64,000 bases of DNA, taken from Streptacidiphilus fuscans. Its GTDB lineage: Bacteria; Actinomycetota; Actinomycetes; Streptomycetales; Streptomycetaceae. The DNA is taken from NCBI RefSeq assembly GCF_015690355.1, contig NZ_JADPRT010000001.1:620001-684000 (forward strand), read 5' to 3'. The first letter of the stretch is position 1. Every line of letters begins with the position of its first letter. Under the pieces are notes generated by a model. The model was not told the DNA's origin, did not search any database, and worked only from the letters and a program-made list of their open reading frames with translations. This document shows, piece after piece, positions 50,728 through 58,294 of this stretch. The translations under genes and the position numbers were made by a program.

Positions 50728-51933
50728 TCAGCCGCAGAACACGGCCGTCTGCGCGGGCCCGAGGGCGTCGGACGCCGGGGCCGGGGGCTGGTGGCGGAGG
50801 TCCCGGCCGAGGTCGAAGACCGTGCCGACCAGGATCAGCTGGCGGTCGGCGTCGGCGCCGGCATCGGCCGAGGTGAGCGAGATGCTGGTGAAGCCGGGAC
50901 CGCCGCCGTCGGTCTCCCAGACCGCCGCCTGGCGGCCCGCGCCGCAGTCGACGGCGGCGCGGGTCACGCCGAGCGCGTAGCCGTCGTCGCCGGGGACGTC
51001 AGGGACGGTCTCCAGCGCGCGCTGCTCGGCGGCGGGCAACAGGCGACCGGCGAAGAGCGCCCGGTCGAACGTGCCCAGGTCGCCGAGGGTGGAGATCATC
51101 GCACCGGCGGTCCAGTCGTAGGACGGGCTGAACACGGTGACGTCGTGGTGGGCCAGGTCGTAGCCGTGCAGATGGCGGCCGTGGATCCGCGGGTCGGTGA
51201 GCGGGAGCGTGGTGTGGGTCAGGCCGAGCGGGCGCAGGATCCGGTCGGTGATCTCCTGGCCCGCGCTGCGCCCGGTGACCGCCTCGATCACGAGTCCGGC
51301 CAGCAGGTAGTTGGTGTTGGAGTAGTTCCACCGGGTCCCGGGCGCGAACAGCGGCGGGTGGGCCGCGGCCTCGGCGACGACGCGGCGCGGGGTGTAGACG
51401 TAGTCCATGTCGTGGCGTTGCAAGTAGGGGGCGAAGAAGGCCGGGTCGGTCGTCGGGTCGTAGATGCCGCTGGTCTGGTCGAGTAGCTCCCGCACGGTGA
51501 TCCGGCGGCCGTCGTTGCCGTGTCCCGCGACCACGCCCGGCAGCCACCGGGCGACGCTGTCGTCCAGCCCGAGCCGGTGCTCGCCGACCAGTTGGAGCAG
51601 CACGGTCGCGACGAAGGACTTGGTGTTGCTGGCGATCCGGAACCGGTCGTTGGGCTGGGCCGGACGCCCGGTGGCGAGATCGGCGAGCCCGGCGGCGGCC
51701 ATGGCGCTCGTGCCGCCGCGCCGCGCGTAGGCGATCGCGGCGGGGTACCCGTCGGCGACCGCCTGCGTGGTCGCGGTGTGCAGGACGGTCGCGAGCGGCG
51801 AGCCAGAGGCGGACGACGCGTCCGACGCGGCGGCAGCTGCGGGAGCGGCAGCCGTGGGCACGGCACGGGCGGGCGCGGTGGCGCAGCCGAGCAGCGCGGC
51901 GACGGCGAGCAGGACCAGGTGAGGGCGGCGCAT
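50728..51933 (-). CDS. Secreted serine hydrolase (beta-lactamase/D-Ala-D-Ala carboxypeptidase family)
   Basis: 401 residues. Signal peptide RPHLVLLAVAALLGC with a possible lipobox (ALLGC), so it may be a lipoprotein. Class C-type motifs: S102-N-T-K105, YSN in WNYSNTNYL (about 204) and DGGGPGF in place of KTG. Streptomyces R61-like D-alanyl-D-alanine carboxypeptidase activity is the most likely, not proven. ATG at MRRPHLV; TTATC before it gives little RBS. Confidence 0.85.
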   Translation of the reverse strand: MRRPHLVLLAVAALLGCATAPARAVPTAAAPAAAAASDASSASGSPLATVLHTATTQAVADGYPAAIAYARRGGTSAMAAAGLADLATGRPAQPNDRFRIASNTKSFVATVLLQLVGEHRLGLDDSVARWLPGVVAGHGNDGRRITVRELLDQTSGIYDPTTDPAFFAPYLQRHDMDYVYTPRRVVAEAAAHPPLFAPGTRWNYSNTNYLLAGLVIEAVTGRSAGQEITDRILRPLGLTHTTLPLTDPRIHGRHLHGYDLAHHDVTVFSPSYDWTAGAMISTLGDLGTFDRALFAGRLLPAAEQRALETVPDVPGDDGYALGVTRAAVDCGAGRQAAVWETDGGGPGFTSISLTSADAGADADRQLILVGTVFDLGRDLRHQPPAPASDALGPAQTAVFCG

Positions 51934-52100
51934 GAGTGATACCCCGTCAGATGCGGTTGCGGTGGTCACTGATCAGCCTGGCGGCCCTCGGCCGCGCAGG
52001 CCATGAGGCTGGCCGTAGCTGACATGCTGGTGACAACCCCCCCTGGATTCCCCGCGCTCACGCTCCAGCTCCCGCGTGTGCGCCGCTGCGCGGTCTGCCC

Positions 52101-52727
52101 TCACGCCTCCGGTTCTGCGGCCGCGCCGGGCGTGAAGATGCGGGCGAGGTGGTGGCTCAGGACCTCCCACGCAGCGTCCGCGCTGCGTTGCCCGACCAGG
52201 ACGCTCGTCCCGAGCCCGGCCGACATGGCGAGCAGACCGACCACCTCCGCGCGCAGGTCGATGTCGCGGGGCGTCTGCCCGGCCTCCCGTGCCGCGGTGA
52301 GTTGCGCGAGCAGGAGGCCCTCCATGGCGTCGGGGTCGCGCAGCAGCGGTTGGGTGGCGAGCGCCGGATCGGTCAGCGCGAGGGTGGCGTACGAGGTGTA
52401 GACGAGGTGGAACGTGCGGCTCTCGTCGTCCGTGGGCAGGGCCTCCGCCAGGACGGCTTCGACGACGGTGCGCGGGGTCGGTGACGTACCGCCCGCCCGA
52501 ACGCGTCTGCGCACCCGTTCGCCCATCCGCTGGGCGAGATAACCCAGCGCGTAGTGGAGCAGTTGCTCTTTCGTCTTGAAGTAGTACTGGATCAAGGGGA
52601 CCGAGATCCCCGCCTCTTCCGCGACGTCACGCATGGCGACCGCATGCAGGCCCCTGGTGCCCGCGCGCCGCAGCAGGGCCTCGGCGATCTGGTGTCGTCG
52701 TTCCTCGTGGTCGACTCGCTTCGGCAT
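52101..52727 (-). CDS. TetR-family transcriptional regulator
   Basis: 208 residues. HTH: ERRHQIAEALLRRAGTRGLHAVAMRDVAEEAGISVPLIQYYFKTKEQLLHYAL, the YYFKTKEQLL helix being characteristic. The C-terminus is helical and unremarkable. The start lies eight bases after TATAGT on the minus strand, without an RBS, so it may be leaderless; TATGAGCGTATA around it is an imperfect palindrome and a likely autoregulatory operator. Divergent from an alpha/beta hydrolase, its presumed target. Confidence 0.85.
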   Translation of the reverse strand: MPKRVDHEERRHQIAEALLRRAGTRGLHAVAMRDVAEEAGISVPLIQYYFKTKEQLLHYALGYLAQRMGERVRRRVRAGGTSPTPRTVVEAVLAEALPTDDESRTFHLVYTSYATLALTDPALATQPLLRDPDAMEGLLLAQLTAAREAGQTPRDIDLRAEVVGLLAMSAGLGTSVLVGQRSADAAWEVLSHHLARIFTPGAAAEPEA

Positions 52728-52802
52728 GTTTTTACTATACGCTCATATGGTGAAGGCGGGTCAGCTCATCGCTGAACCGAACCGACGATGGGGGAGCCGG
52801 GC

Positions 52803-53699
52803 ATGGCTACGAGCGCGACTGTCAAGGGAGTTGGGCGTTTCACCAGCGAGAGCGCCAGGACGCGGTTCCTGGCCGCGTATGACGACGCCATGGCGCTGTG
52901 GCCCTGTCCCAGGCAGGAACTCCAGATCGAGACGACCTATGCGACCACCCATGTCCACCGCTGCGGCCCGGACGACGGCGAACCGATCGTGCTGCTGCAC
53001 GGCGCCGGTGGGAGCTCGACGATGTGGTTCCCCAACATCGCCGCCCTCAGCGCGAACCATCCTGTCTATGCGATCGACACCCCCGGCGATCCTGGGCGCA
53101 GTGTCCAGCGCAGTCCGATCTTCGCGCCGGAGGTGAGCGCCCGGTGGCTGGACGAAGTCCTCGACGGGCTCGGGCTCACCAGGGTCCACCTGGTCGGCTC
53201 TTCCTACGGTGGCTGGCTCGCGCTGAACCAGACGCTCCACTCGCCCGGCCGGATCGCCGGCTCGACGCTGCTCGACCCGGGCGGACTGGAGAAGGTCGGT
53301 GCCCGCTTCTACGCCTGGATGATGGTCAACCTCCTGGCGGGACTTGTTCCGCGCCGCCTCTTCCCTGGCCTGTCCACCAAGCTGTCCAACCCCGTGCTCG
53401 ACCACCCCGAGTTGAAGCGCTCCATCATCCTCGGCGCCCGCACCTACCGGTCCGGCCGACCCGCACCACTGCCCCTGACCGACGACGAACTCGGCGCGAT
53501 CCGCATCCCGACGCTCCTGCTGATCGGTGACCGCAGCCCGCTGATCCACGCCGTCCCGACGCGCGACCGCGTCCGACGCCTGATGCCGTACGCGGACGTG
53601 GAACTCGTCACCGACACCCGGCACGGCCCGTCGATCGAACGCCCCGAGTACGTCAACGACCGCATCCTGGGCTTCGTGGCGGCAGCCCAGCGGGTCTGA
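52803..53699 (+). CDS. Alpha/beta hydrolase
   Basis: 298 residues. IVLLHGAGGSSTMW oxyanion loop, nucleophile elbow GSSYGGWLALN, acid in LLIGDRSPL and catalytic His in DTRHGPSIE form the full triad. No signal peptide. ATG preceded by GGGGGAG is preferred over one five codons earlier. Probably controlled by the divergent TetR; the two genes resemble the common TetR/hydrolase pairs in actinomycetes. Confidence 0.9.
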   Translation: MATSATVKGVGRFTSESARTRFLAAYDDAMALWPCPRQELQIETTYATTHVHRCGPDDGEPIVLLHGAGGSSTMWFPNIAALSANHPVYAIDTPGDPGRSVQRSPIFAPEVSARWLDEVLDGLGLTRVHLVGSSYGGWLALNQTLHSPGRIAGSTLLDPGGLEKVGARFYAWMMVNLLAGLVPRRLFPGLSTKLSNPVLDHPELKRSIILGARTYRSGRPAPLPLTDDELGAIRIPTLLLIGDRSPLIHAVPTRDRVRRLMPYADVELVTDTRHGPSIERPEYVNDRILGFVAAAQRV

Positions 53700-53751
53700 C
53701 CGCCCCGCGTCGCGCGGTCCGGCCGGGCGGGCGGCGTGGCAGGCTGGGGTC

Positions 53752-54498
53752 ATGTGCGGACGCTACGCATCCTCCCGAAAGCCCGAGGACCTGGTGGAGC
53801 TGTTCCAGGTCGACCGGTGGAACCCGACCGAGACGTTGGCGCCCTCGTGGAACGTCGCGCCGACCGACGACGTGTGGGCGGTGGTGGACCGGGCCGACCG
53901 GGAGACCGGTGAGCTGGGGCGGGAGCTGCGACCGCTGCGGTGGGGGCTGGTGCCGTCATGGGCCAAGGACCCCTCGGTCGGGGCGCGGATGATCAACGCC
54001 CGGGTGGAGACCGTCCACGAGAAGCCCGCGTATCGCAAGGCGTTCGCCAAGCGCCGGTGCCTGCTGCCCGCCGACGGCTACTACGAGTGGACCGCCGTCC
54101 CCGCGAGCGAGGACCGCAAGGCCTACAAGCAGCCGTGGTACATCGCCCCGGAGGACGGGGCGCCGATGGCGATGGCGGGCCTGTACGAGTGGTGGCGGGA
54201 CAGGACCCGGGACGATGACGACCCGCTGGCCTGGTGGGCCACGTGCACGATCATCACCACCGAGGCCGTCGACGCCGCGGGCCGGGTGCACCCGCGCATG
54301 CCCCTGGCCATCGCGCCCGCCGACTTCGAGGCCTGGCTCGACCCCTCCCACCAGGACCCCGGCGAGCTCCGCTCCCTGCTGATCGAGCCCGCCGCCGGAA
54401 ACCTCGGCGCGCGCCAGGTCTCACTCGCCGTCAACAGCGTCCGCAACAACGGGCCGCACCTGCTCGACCCGCCCGACCAGCCGGCGCCCGCTGCGTAG
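53752..54498 (+). CDS. SOS response-associated peptidase (SRAP/YedK/HMCES family)
   Basis: 248 residues, normal for YedK. The catalytic Cys is residue 2 (MCGRY) and becomes N-terminal after Met removal; Asn in WNVAPT, Glu in DGYYEWT and His in HPRMP complete the site that forms a thiazolidine crosslink with abasic sites in single-stranded DNA. Cytoplasmic. Single gene; CAGGCT lies 6 bases before the ATG, suggesting a leaderless transcript. Confidence 0.95.
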   Translation: MCGRYASSRKPEDLVELFQVDRWNPTETLAPSWNVAPTDDVWAVVDRADRETGELGRELRPLRWGLVPSWAKDPSVGARMINARVETVHEKPAYRKAFAKRRCLLPADGYYEWTAVPASEDRKAYKQPWYIAPEDGAPMAMAGLYEWWRDRTRDDDDPLAWWATCTIITTEAVDAAGRVHPRMPLAIAPADFEAWLDPSHQDPGELRSLLIEPAAGNLGARQVSLAVNSVRNNGPHLLDPPDQPAPAA

Positions 54499-54627
54499 CG
54501 CCCGAAGTCGGCGGGACCAGGCGGCATCGGTCGCCGGGCTCGGCATGGTCATGGGGGCGTCCCGGACGTAGGCTGACACCAGCAGAAGCACGCCCCCGCG
54601 ACCGTTTGGTGCGTGGTGCCGGTGTTC

Positions 54628-55314
54628 ATGAGCAGAAGCCAGAGCCTGGTGGAGCCGTTGCAGGACGTGACGGCCCCCTACCGGACTCGTGCGGCCCGAA
54701 CACCCGCGAGTCCGCCGCTCGTCTTCGGGTCCGGCGTGGACGAACTCCCCGCACTCGTCAGCCTCAGCCGTGAACAGCCCGTAGTCGCCCGCACCCTCAG
54801 CGACGCCGTCACCGCCCTGCACCAGGCCCCGCACCTCGCGTCCGCGTTGCCGCACCTGCTCGAGGACGCGATGGACCTGATGGGCGCGGACTTCGCCAAC
54901 GTCCAGATCGTGGACCCCCGGGACGGGTCGCTGGTCCTGGTCGCGCAGAGCGGCTTCGGTCCGGCCTTCCTGGAGCACTTCGCCGTCGTCCGCGACGACG
55001 ACTCGGTGTGCGGTCTCGCCGCTCGGCAGCGCACCCAGGCTGTGGTGGCCGACGTCCGGGCCGAGCCGACGCTGGAACCGCACTGGGGCGTCTTCCGCGC
55101 CGCCGGTGTCCGCGCCGTCCAGTCGACGCCGCTGCTCGACGGCACGGGCCGGTTGATCGGGATGATCTCCACGCACACGCCCTCGCCACGCGGTCCTTCC
55201 ACACGCAGCTTGCAGGTCATGGACCTGTACAGCCGCTTCGCGGGCGAGGCCGTGGCGCAGTTCCTCGACGGGACCTCTCCGCTGGGCCGTGCCGCCGACC
55301 GGGGTCGCGGCTGA
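54628..55314 (+). CDS. GAF-domain protein
   Basis: About 228 residues, start uncertain (GTG 54613 is an alternative; neither has an RBS). The GAF fold is seen in LPHLLEDAMDLMGADFANVQIVDPRDGSLVLVAQSGFGPAFLEHF through GMISTHTPSPRGPSTRSLQVMDLYSRFAGEAVAQFL, the length and motifs of small sensory GAF domains in actinomycetes. There is no output domain, so it probably binds a ligand or haem and works through a partner. Next gene is 54 bases on, unrelated in function. Confidence 0.75.
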   Translation: MSRSQSLVEPLQDVTAPYRTRAARTPASPPLVFGSGVDELPALVSLSREQPVVARTLSDAVTALHQAPHLASALPHLLEDAMDLMGADFANVQIVDPRDGSLVLVAQSGFGPAFLEHFAVVRDDDSVCGLAARQRTQAVVADVRAEPTLEPHWGVFRAAGVRAVQSTPLLDGTGRLIGMISTHTPSPRGPSTRSLQVMDLYSRFAGEAVAQFLDGTSPLGRAADRGRG

Positions 55315-55368
55315 ACCAGCACGGCGCAAGCTCCGTGACCGGCGCCGGATCCGGTCGTTGCTCCGGAC

Positions 55369-55629
55369 ATGAAGAAGATCATCACCGCCGCCGTCCTCGC
55401 CACGGCGGCTCTCGCCACCGCCGCGCCCGCCGCCCATGCCGACAACGACAGCAACTTCGGCCCCGGCGTCAACGCGGCCAACAACTGGAACTTCTCCGCC
55501 GCGGCGGTGTGCTTCCAGGAGCTGGCAGTCGTCCCCGTCGGCGGCGCGTGGACCGGTGAGGCCAAGAACCTGTGCAGCAACGGCAATGTCATCGACCACG
55601 CGGCCGGGGGTCTCGGTCTGCCGGGCTGA
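55369..55629 (+). CDS. Small secreted protein with two cysteines
   Basis: 86 residues: Sec signal peptide (KKIITAAVLATAALATAAPAAHA), then about 62 mature residues containing NDSNFGPGVNAANNWNFSAAAVCFQELAVVPVGGAW and KNLCSNGNVIDHA. Two Cys are likely disulfide-bonded. Asn-rich and hydrophobic pattern recalls short surface proteins of streptomycetes (chaplin/rodlin-like in style, but the sequence does not match either family by eye). Function unknown. Confidence 0.75.
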   Translation: MKKIITAAVLATAALATAAPAAHADNDSNFGPGVNAANNWNFSAAAVCFQELAVVPVGGAWTGEAKNLCSNGNVIDHAAGGLGLPG

Positions 55630-55659
55630 CCTTTCGCGCCACCCGAGCGGCCCCGCACC

Positions 55660-55665
55660 TAGGGT
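55660..55665 (+). promoter_or_regulatory. -10 box of the leaderless HAD phosphatase gene
   Basis: TAGGGT seven bases before the GTG start; no RBS in between. Confidence 0.55.
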
Positions 55666-55672
55666 GGTCGCC

Positions 55673-56212
55673 GTGACGACGCAGACGACGCAGACGACGC
55701 AGACGAGGCAGCCCACGAGGGACGCGCGACCGCTGGCCGTGTTCGACCTGGACGGCACGCTGGCCGAGACCGGACACCGACAGCACTTCCTGGAGCGGCA
55801 ACCCCGGGACTGGAAGGGCTTCTTCGCCGCCCTGCACCGGGACCCGCCGCTGGACGAGGGCCTGCGGCGGGTCCGGGAGGCGGCGGCGGACTGCGACGTG
55901 GTCTACCTCACCGGCCGCCCCGAGCGGTGCCGCAGGGACACCCTCGCCTGGCTGACCCGCCACGGGCTTCCCGAAGGGCGCCTGCTCATGCGGGGCGACG
56001 CCGACCGCCGCCCGGCCCGGGCGGTCAAACTGGAGGTCCTGCGTGACCTCGCCCGGCGCCGCGAGATACGCATGCTGGTGGACGACGACGAGTTGGTGTG
56101 CGACGCGGCCGAGCGAGCGGGCTTCCGCGTGGTCCGGGCCCGATGGGCCAGCACCTCGCAGTCCGCGTCGACGGCCCTACGGGACGCGCAGGAGCGTGAC
56201 GGCAGGACCTGA
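55673..56212 (+). CDS. HAD-superfamily phosphatase (polynucleotide kinase 3'-phosphatase-like)
   Basis: 179 residues. The DxDGT nucleophile motif is VFDLDGTLAE; the second motif Thr is in VYLTGRPERCRRDTLAWL; the DDDELV acidic pair completes the site. The layout resembles phosphatase domains of T4 PnkP-type enzymes. The N-terminus has a TTQTTQTTQTRQ tail from a 9-bp tandem repeat. Leaderless-type promoter with GTG start. Confidence 0.85.
   Translation: MTTQTTQTTQTRQPTRDARPLAVFDLDGTLAETGHRQHFLERQPRDWKGFFAALHRDPPLDEGLRRVREAAADCDVVYLTGRPERCRRDTLAWLTRHGLPEGRLLMRGDADRRPARAVKLEVLRDLARRREIRMLVDDDELVCDAAERAGFRVVRARWASTSQSASTALRDAQERDGRT
55676..55711 (+). repeat. 9-bp tandem repeat at the 5' end of the HAD gene
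   Basis: ACGACGCAG three times plus ACGAGGCAG, directly after the start codon, encoding a Thr-Thr-Gln tail of variable length. Confidence 0.85.
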
Positions 56213-56236
56213 CGGGCAGTCCTGACGGGTGGTCAA

Positions 56237-56614
56237 TCATCCGAGCAGAAGGCCGATACCGCTTACCAGCATCACCAACGCCGTTGCGGCGTGGACGCCG
56301 TAGGCGATGGCCTTCGGCCCGCCGCTGCGCAGAATGACCACCGCGTCCCCGGCAGGTATCGCGGCGAACACCACCATGTACCAACCGAGAACCGATGTCG
56401 TCGCGACGAGCATCAGCACGAAGACGAAGACCCCGGGCGCGATCTCGCGCAGTCCTTTCACGCGCAGCCAGGGCAGGAGGGCGCGGTCGTCGGGGCGTGC
56501 GCCGGGAATGCCGAAGCCGGTGGCGGTCTGTGGTCTTGTCACACCGTTCCCGCCCATGAAGACGAGGCCCGCGCCGATCAGACCGGCGAGAACGGTGGCA
56601 ATGGTGGTGATCAT
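56237..56614 (-). CDS. DUF4267-type small integral membrane protein
   Basis: 125 residues with four hydrophobic segments (about 3-22, 55-75, 78-96, 105-124). GFGIPGARPDDRALLPWLRVKGLREIAPGVFVFVL matches DUF4267. ATG after AGGACAGCCG. Common in actinomycetes downstream of redox genes; it lies behind the quinone oxidoreductase on the same strand with 102 bases between. Function unknown. Confidence 0.75.
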   Translation of the reverse strand: MITTIATVLAGLIGAGLVFMGGNGVTRPQTATGFGIPGARPDDRALLPWLRVKGLREIAPGVFVFVLMLVATTSVLGWYMVVFAAIPAGDAVVILRSGGPKAIAYGVHAATALVMLVSGIGLLLG

Positions 56615-56716
56615 CGGCTGTCCTGTCCGTTGAGAGTGTTGAGAGTTGTGAGTCGTTCTGCAGTGACTCCGGCGCATCCGGCTGGTCCGGCGAAGGTGGC
56701 GACGCGGCTGTCGCGG

Positions 56717-57646
56717 TCAGGGGACGAGCACGATCCGGCCGCGGACACCGCCCTTGGCCATCGCCTCGTAGGCAGCCGCAGCTTCGTCCAGCGGTATCAC
56801 GGCGTGGACGCGAGCCGGGAGTTCACCCGTCGCCACCCGCGCGAGCAAGCCGGCGAGCCGCGCGCCGTCGGGACGGGCGAACACGACGTCGACGGCGATA
56901 CCGCGCTCCTCGGCAAGCCGCGCGGCCGGCTGCACGCCGACGAAGCGGCCGCCGTCGCGGACCGCCCGTAGGGCGTGCTCCTGCAGGGCACCGGCGTCGG
57001 CGACGGCGTCCCAGCCCTGCCCGAGATCGGTCGCGAAGTCGGCGCCGAGGCCCCGGACGAACGGCTCGTCGGCCGCGCGCGCCACCCCGGTCACCCGCCA
57101 GCCCCGGTCCTGCGCGAGGACGGCGACGTACGCGCCCAGCGCACCGGCCGCGCCGGTCACCAGCAGGCGCGAAGCCGCGCCCGACGCCTCACCGAGCAGG
57201 TCGAGGAGCTGGGCCGCGGCGACGGCGTTGACCGGCACGGTCGCCGCCTCGACCAGGTCCACGCCGTCGGGAACGACGGCGACGTTCGCGGCGGGGGCGA
57301 GCAGGTGCTCGGCATGGGACCCGTGGTCGCGGTCGAAACCGTCGACGAACCCGGCGACACGCGTGCCGACCTGCAGCTCGACACCGGGTCCTGCGGCGTC
57401 GACGGTGCCGGCGAAGTCCCAGCCGAGACCGGTGAAGTCCGGCTGGTGCACGAATCCGAGCTGGTGGAAGACGCCCCCGGCCACCCCGAGGTCGACCGGG
57501 TTGATCGCTGCGGCGGCAACGTTGACGCGGATCTGGTCCGGCCCGGGCTCGGGCACCGGGACGTGGACGGTCTCGATCGACCGCGGCCCGGACGGCACGC
57601 GGACCACGGCCCGCCGAGAGGTCGTCGGATTCATCTGACTCATCAT
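56717..57646 (-). CDS. NADP-dependent zinc-free alcohol dehydrogenase (quinone oxidoreductase, QOR-like)
   Basis: 309 residues. GroES-like N-terminal domain (AAINPVDLGVAGG ... GWDFAGTVDAAGPGVELQVGTRVAGF) and Rossmann domain (LLVTGAAGALGAYVAVLA) without the structural zinc cysteines, hence the quinone oxidoreductase group. The ATG at 57646 lies after AAGGAGTAG; one TTG codon earlier is possible. Divergent from an HxlR regulator with an inverted repeat between, so it is very likely its target in quinone or aldehyde stress defence. Confidence 0.88.
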   Translation of the reverse strand: MMSQMNPTTSRRAVVRVPSGPRSIETVHVPVPEPGPDQIRVNVAAAAINPVDLGVAGGVFHQLGFVHQPDFTGLGWDFAGTVDAAGPGVELQVGTRVAGFVDGFDRDHGSHAEHLLAPAANVAVVPDGVDLVEAATVPVNAVAAAQLLDLLGEASGAASRLLVTGAAGALGAYVAVLAQDRGWRVTGVARAADEPFVRGLGADFATDLGQGWDAVADAGALQEHALRAVRDGGRFVGVQPAARLAEERGIAVDVVFARPDGARLAGLLARVATGELPARVHAVIPLDEAAAAYEAMAKGGVRGRIVLVP

Positions 57647-57737
57647 CAACTACTCCTTGAGGAACGTCCAGTGAGATCGGACTTGCCTTCGCTGTGGCGC
57701 GACATCAGCATGGAGACACCTGCTTCCTGCCGGGAAG

Positions 57738-57757
57738 TAGGCACCTTGAAGTGCGTA
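57738..57757. promoter_or_regulatory. HxlR operator candidate
   Basis: TAGGCAC-CTTGAA-GTGCGTA: imperfect inverted repeat (one mismatch in 7) in the 136-base divergent region between the HxlR gene and the quinone oxidoreductase. Confidence 0.45.
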
Positions 57758-57782
57758 AGTCACCGAGTGGAAGGGACGACTG

Positions 57783-58235
57783 ATGGCGACCAGCACCGCG
57801 TCCGAGCGGCGGGCCGTGGCCAAACTGCAGTACGACGCGTTCCTCGCGGTCTGTCCCAGCCGCCAGCTCCTGGAGCGCATCTCCGACAAGTGGGTCGCCC
57901 TTGTGCTCGCCGCCCTGGGCGGGGACGGGCCGCGTCCCGGAGAGGCCTCCCACGGCGAACCGCGGCCCATGCGCTTCTCCGAACTGTCGCGCCTGATCTC
58001 GGGCGTGAGCCAGAAGATGCTGACGCAGACGCTGCGCGCACTGGAGCGCGACGGGATCGTGAGCAGGACGGTGACCCCGACGGTGCCGGTCACCGTCACG
58101 TACGAGCTGACGGATCTCGGTCGCTCGCTCCAGGGCCTCATGCGCGGCATCAAGGACTGGGCGGAGGGCCACATGGAGGAGGTCCTCACCCATCGCGACG
58201 GCTACGACCAGCGGCAGTACGACGCCGTCGGCTGA
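57783..58235 (+). CDS. HxlR-family transcriptional regulator
   Basis: 150 residues. Winged helix with CPSRQLLERISDKWVALVLAAL (the conserved Cys 24 before the first helix) and RFSELSRLISGVSQKMLTQTLRALERDGIVSR, followed by the wing VTVTYELTDLGRSLQGLM. The single N-terminal Cys suggests thiol-based sensing of electrophiles, as for QorR/YodB proteins. Divergent from the quinone oxidoreductase. RBS GGAAGGGACG. Confidence 0.9.
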   Translation: MATSTASERRAVAKLQYDAFLAVCPSRQLLERISDKWVALVLAALGGDGPRPGEASHGEPRPMRFSELSRLISGVSQKMLTQTLRALERDGIVSRTVTPTVPVTVTYELTDLGRSLQGLMRGIKDWAEGHMEEVLTHRDGYDQRQYDAVG

Positions 58236-58294
58236 GGTCTTCGGACGGAGCTGTGTAGGGGCGGGGAAGCGGGACATGTGAACGGGGGAGCGGG

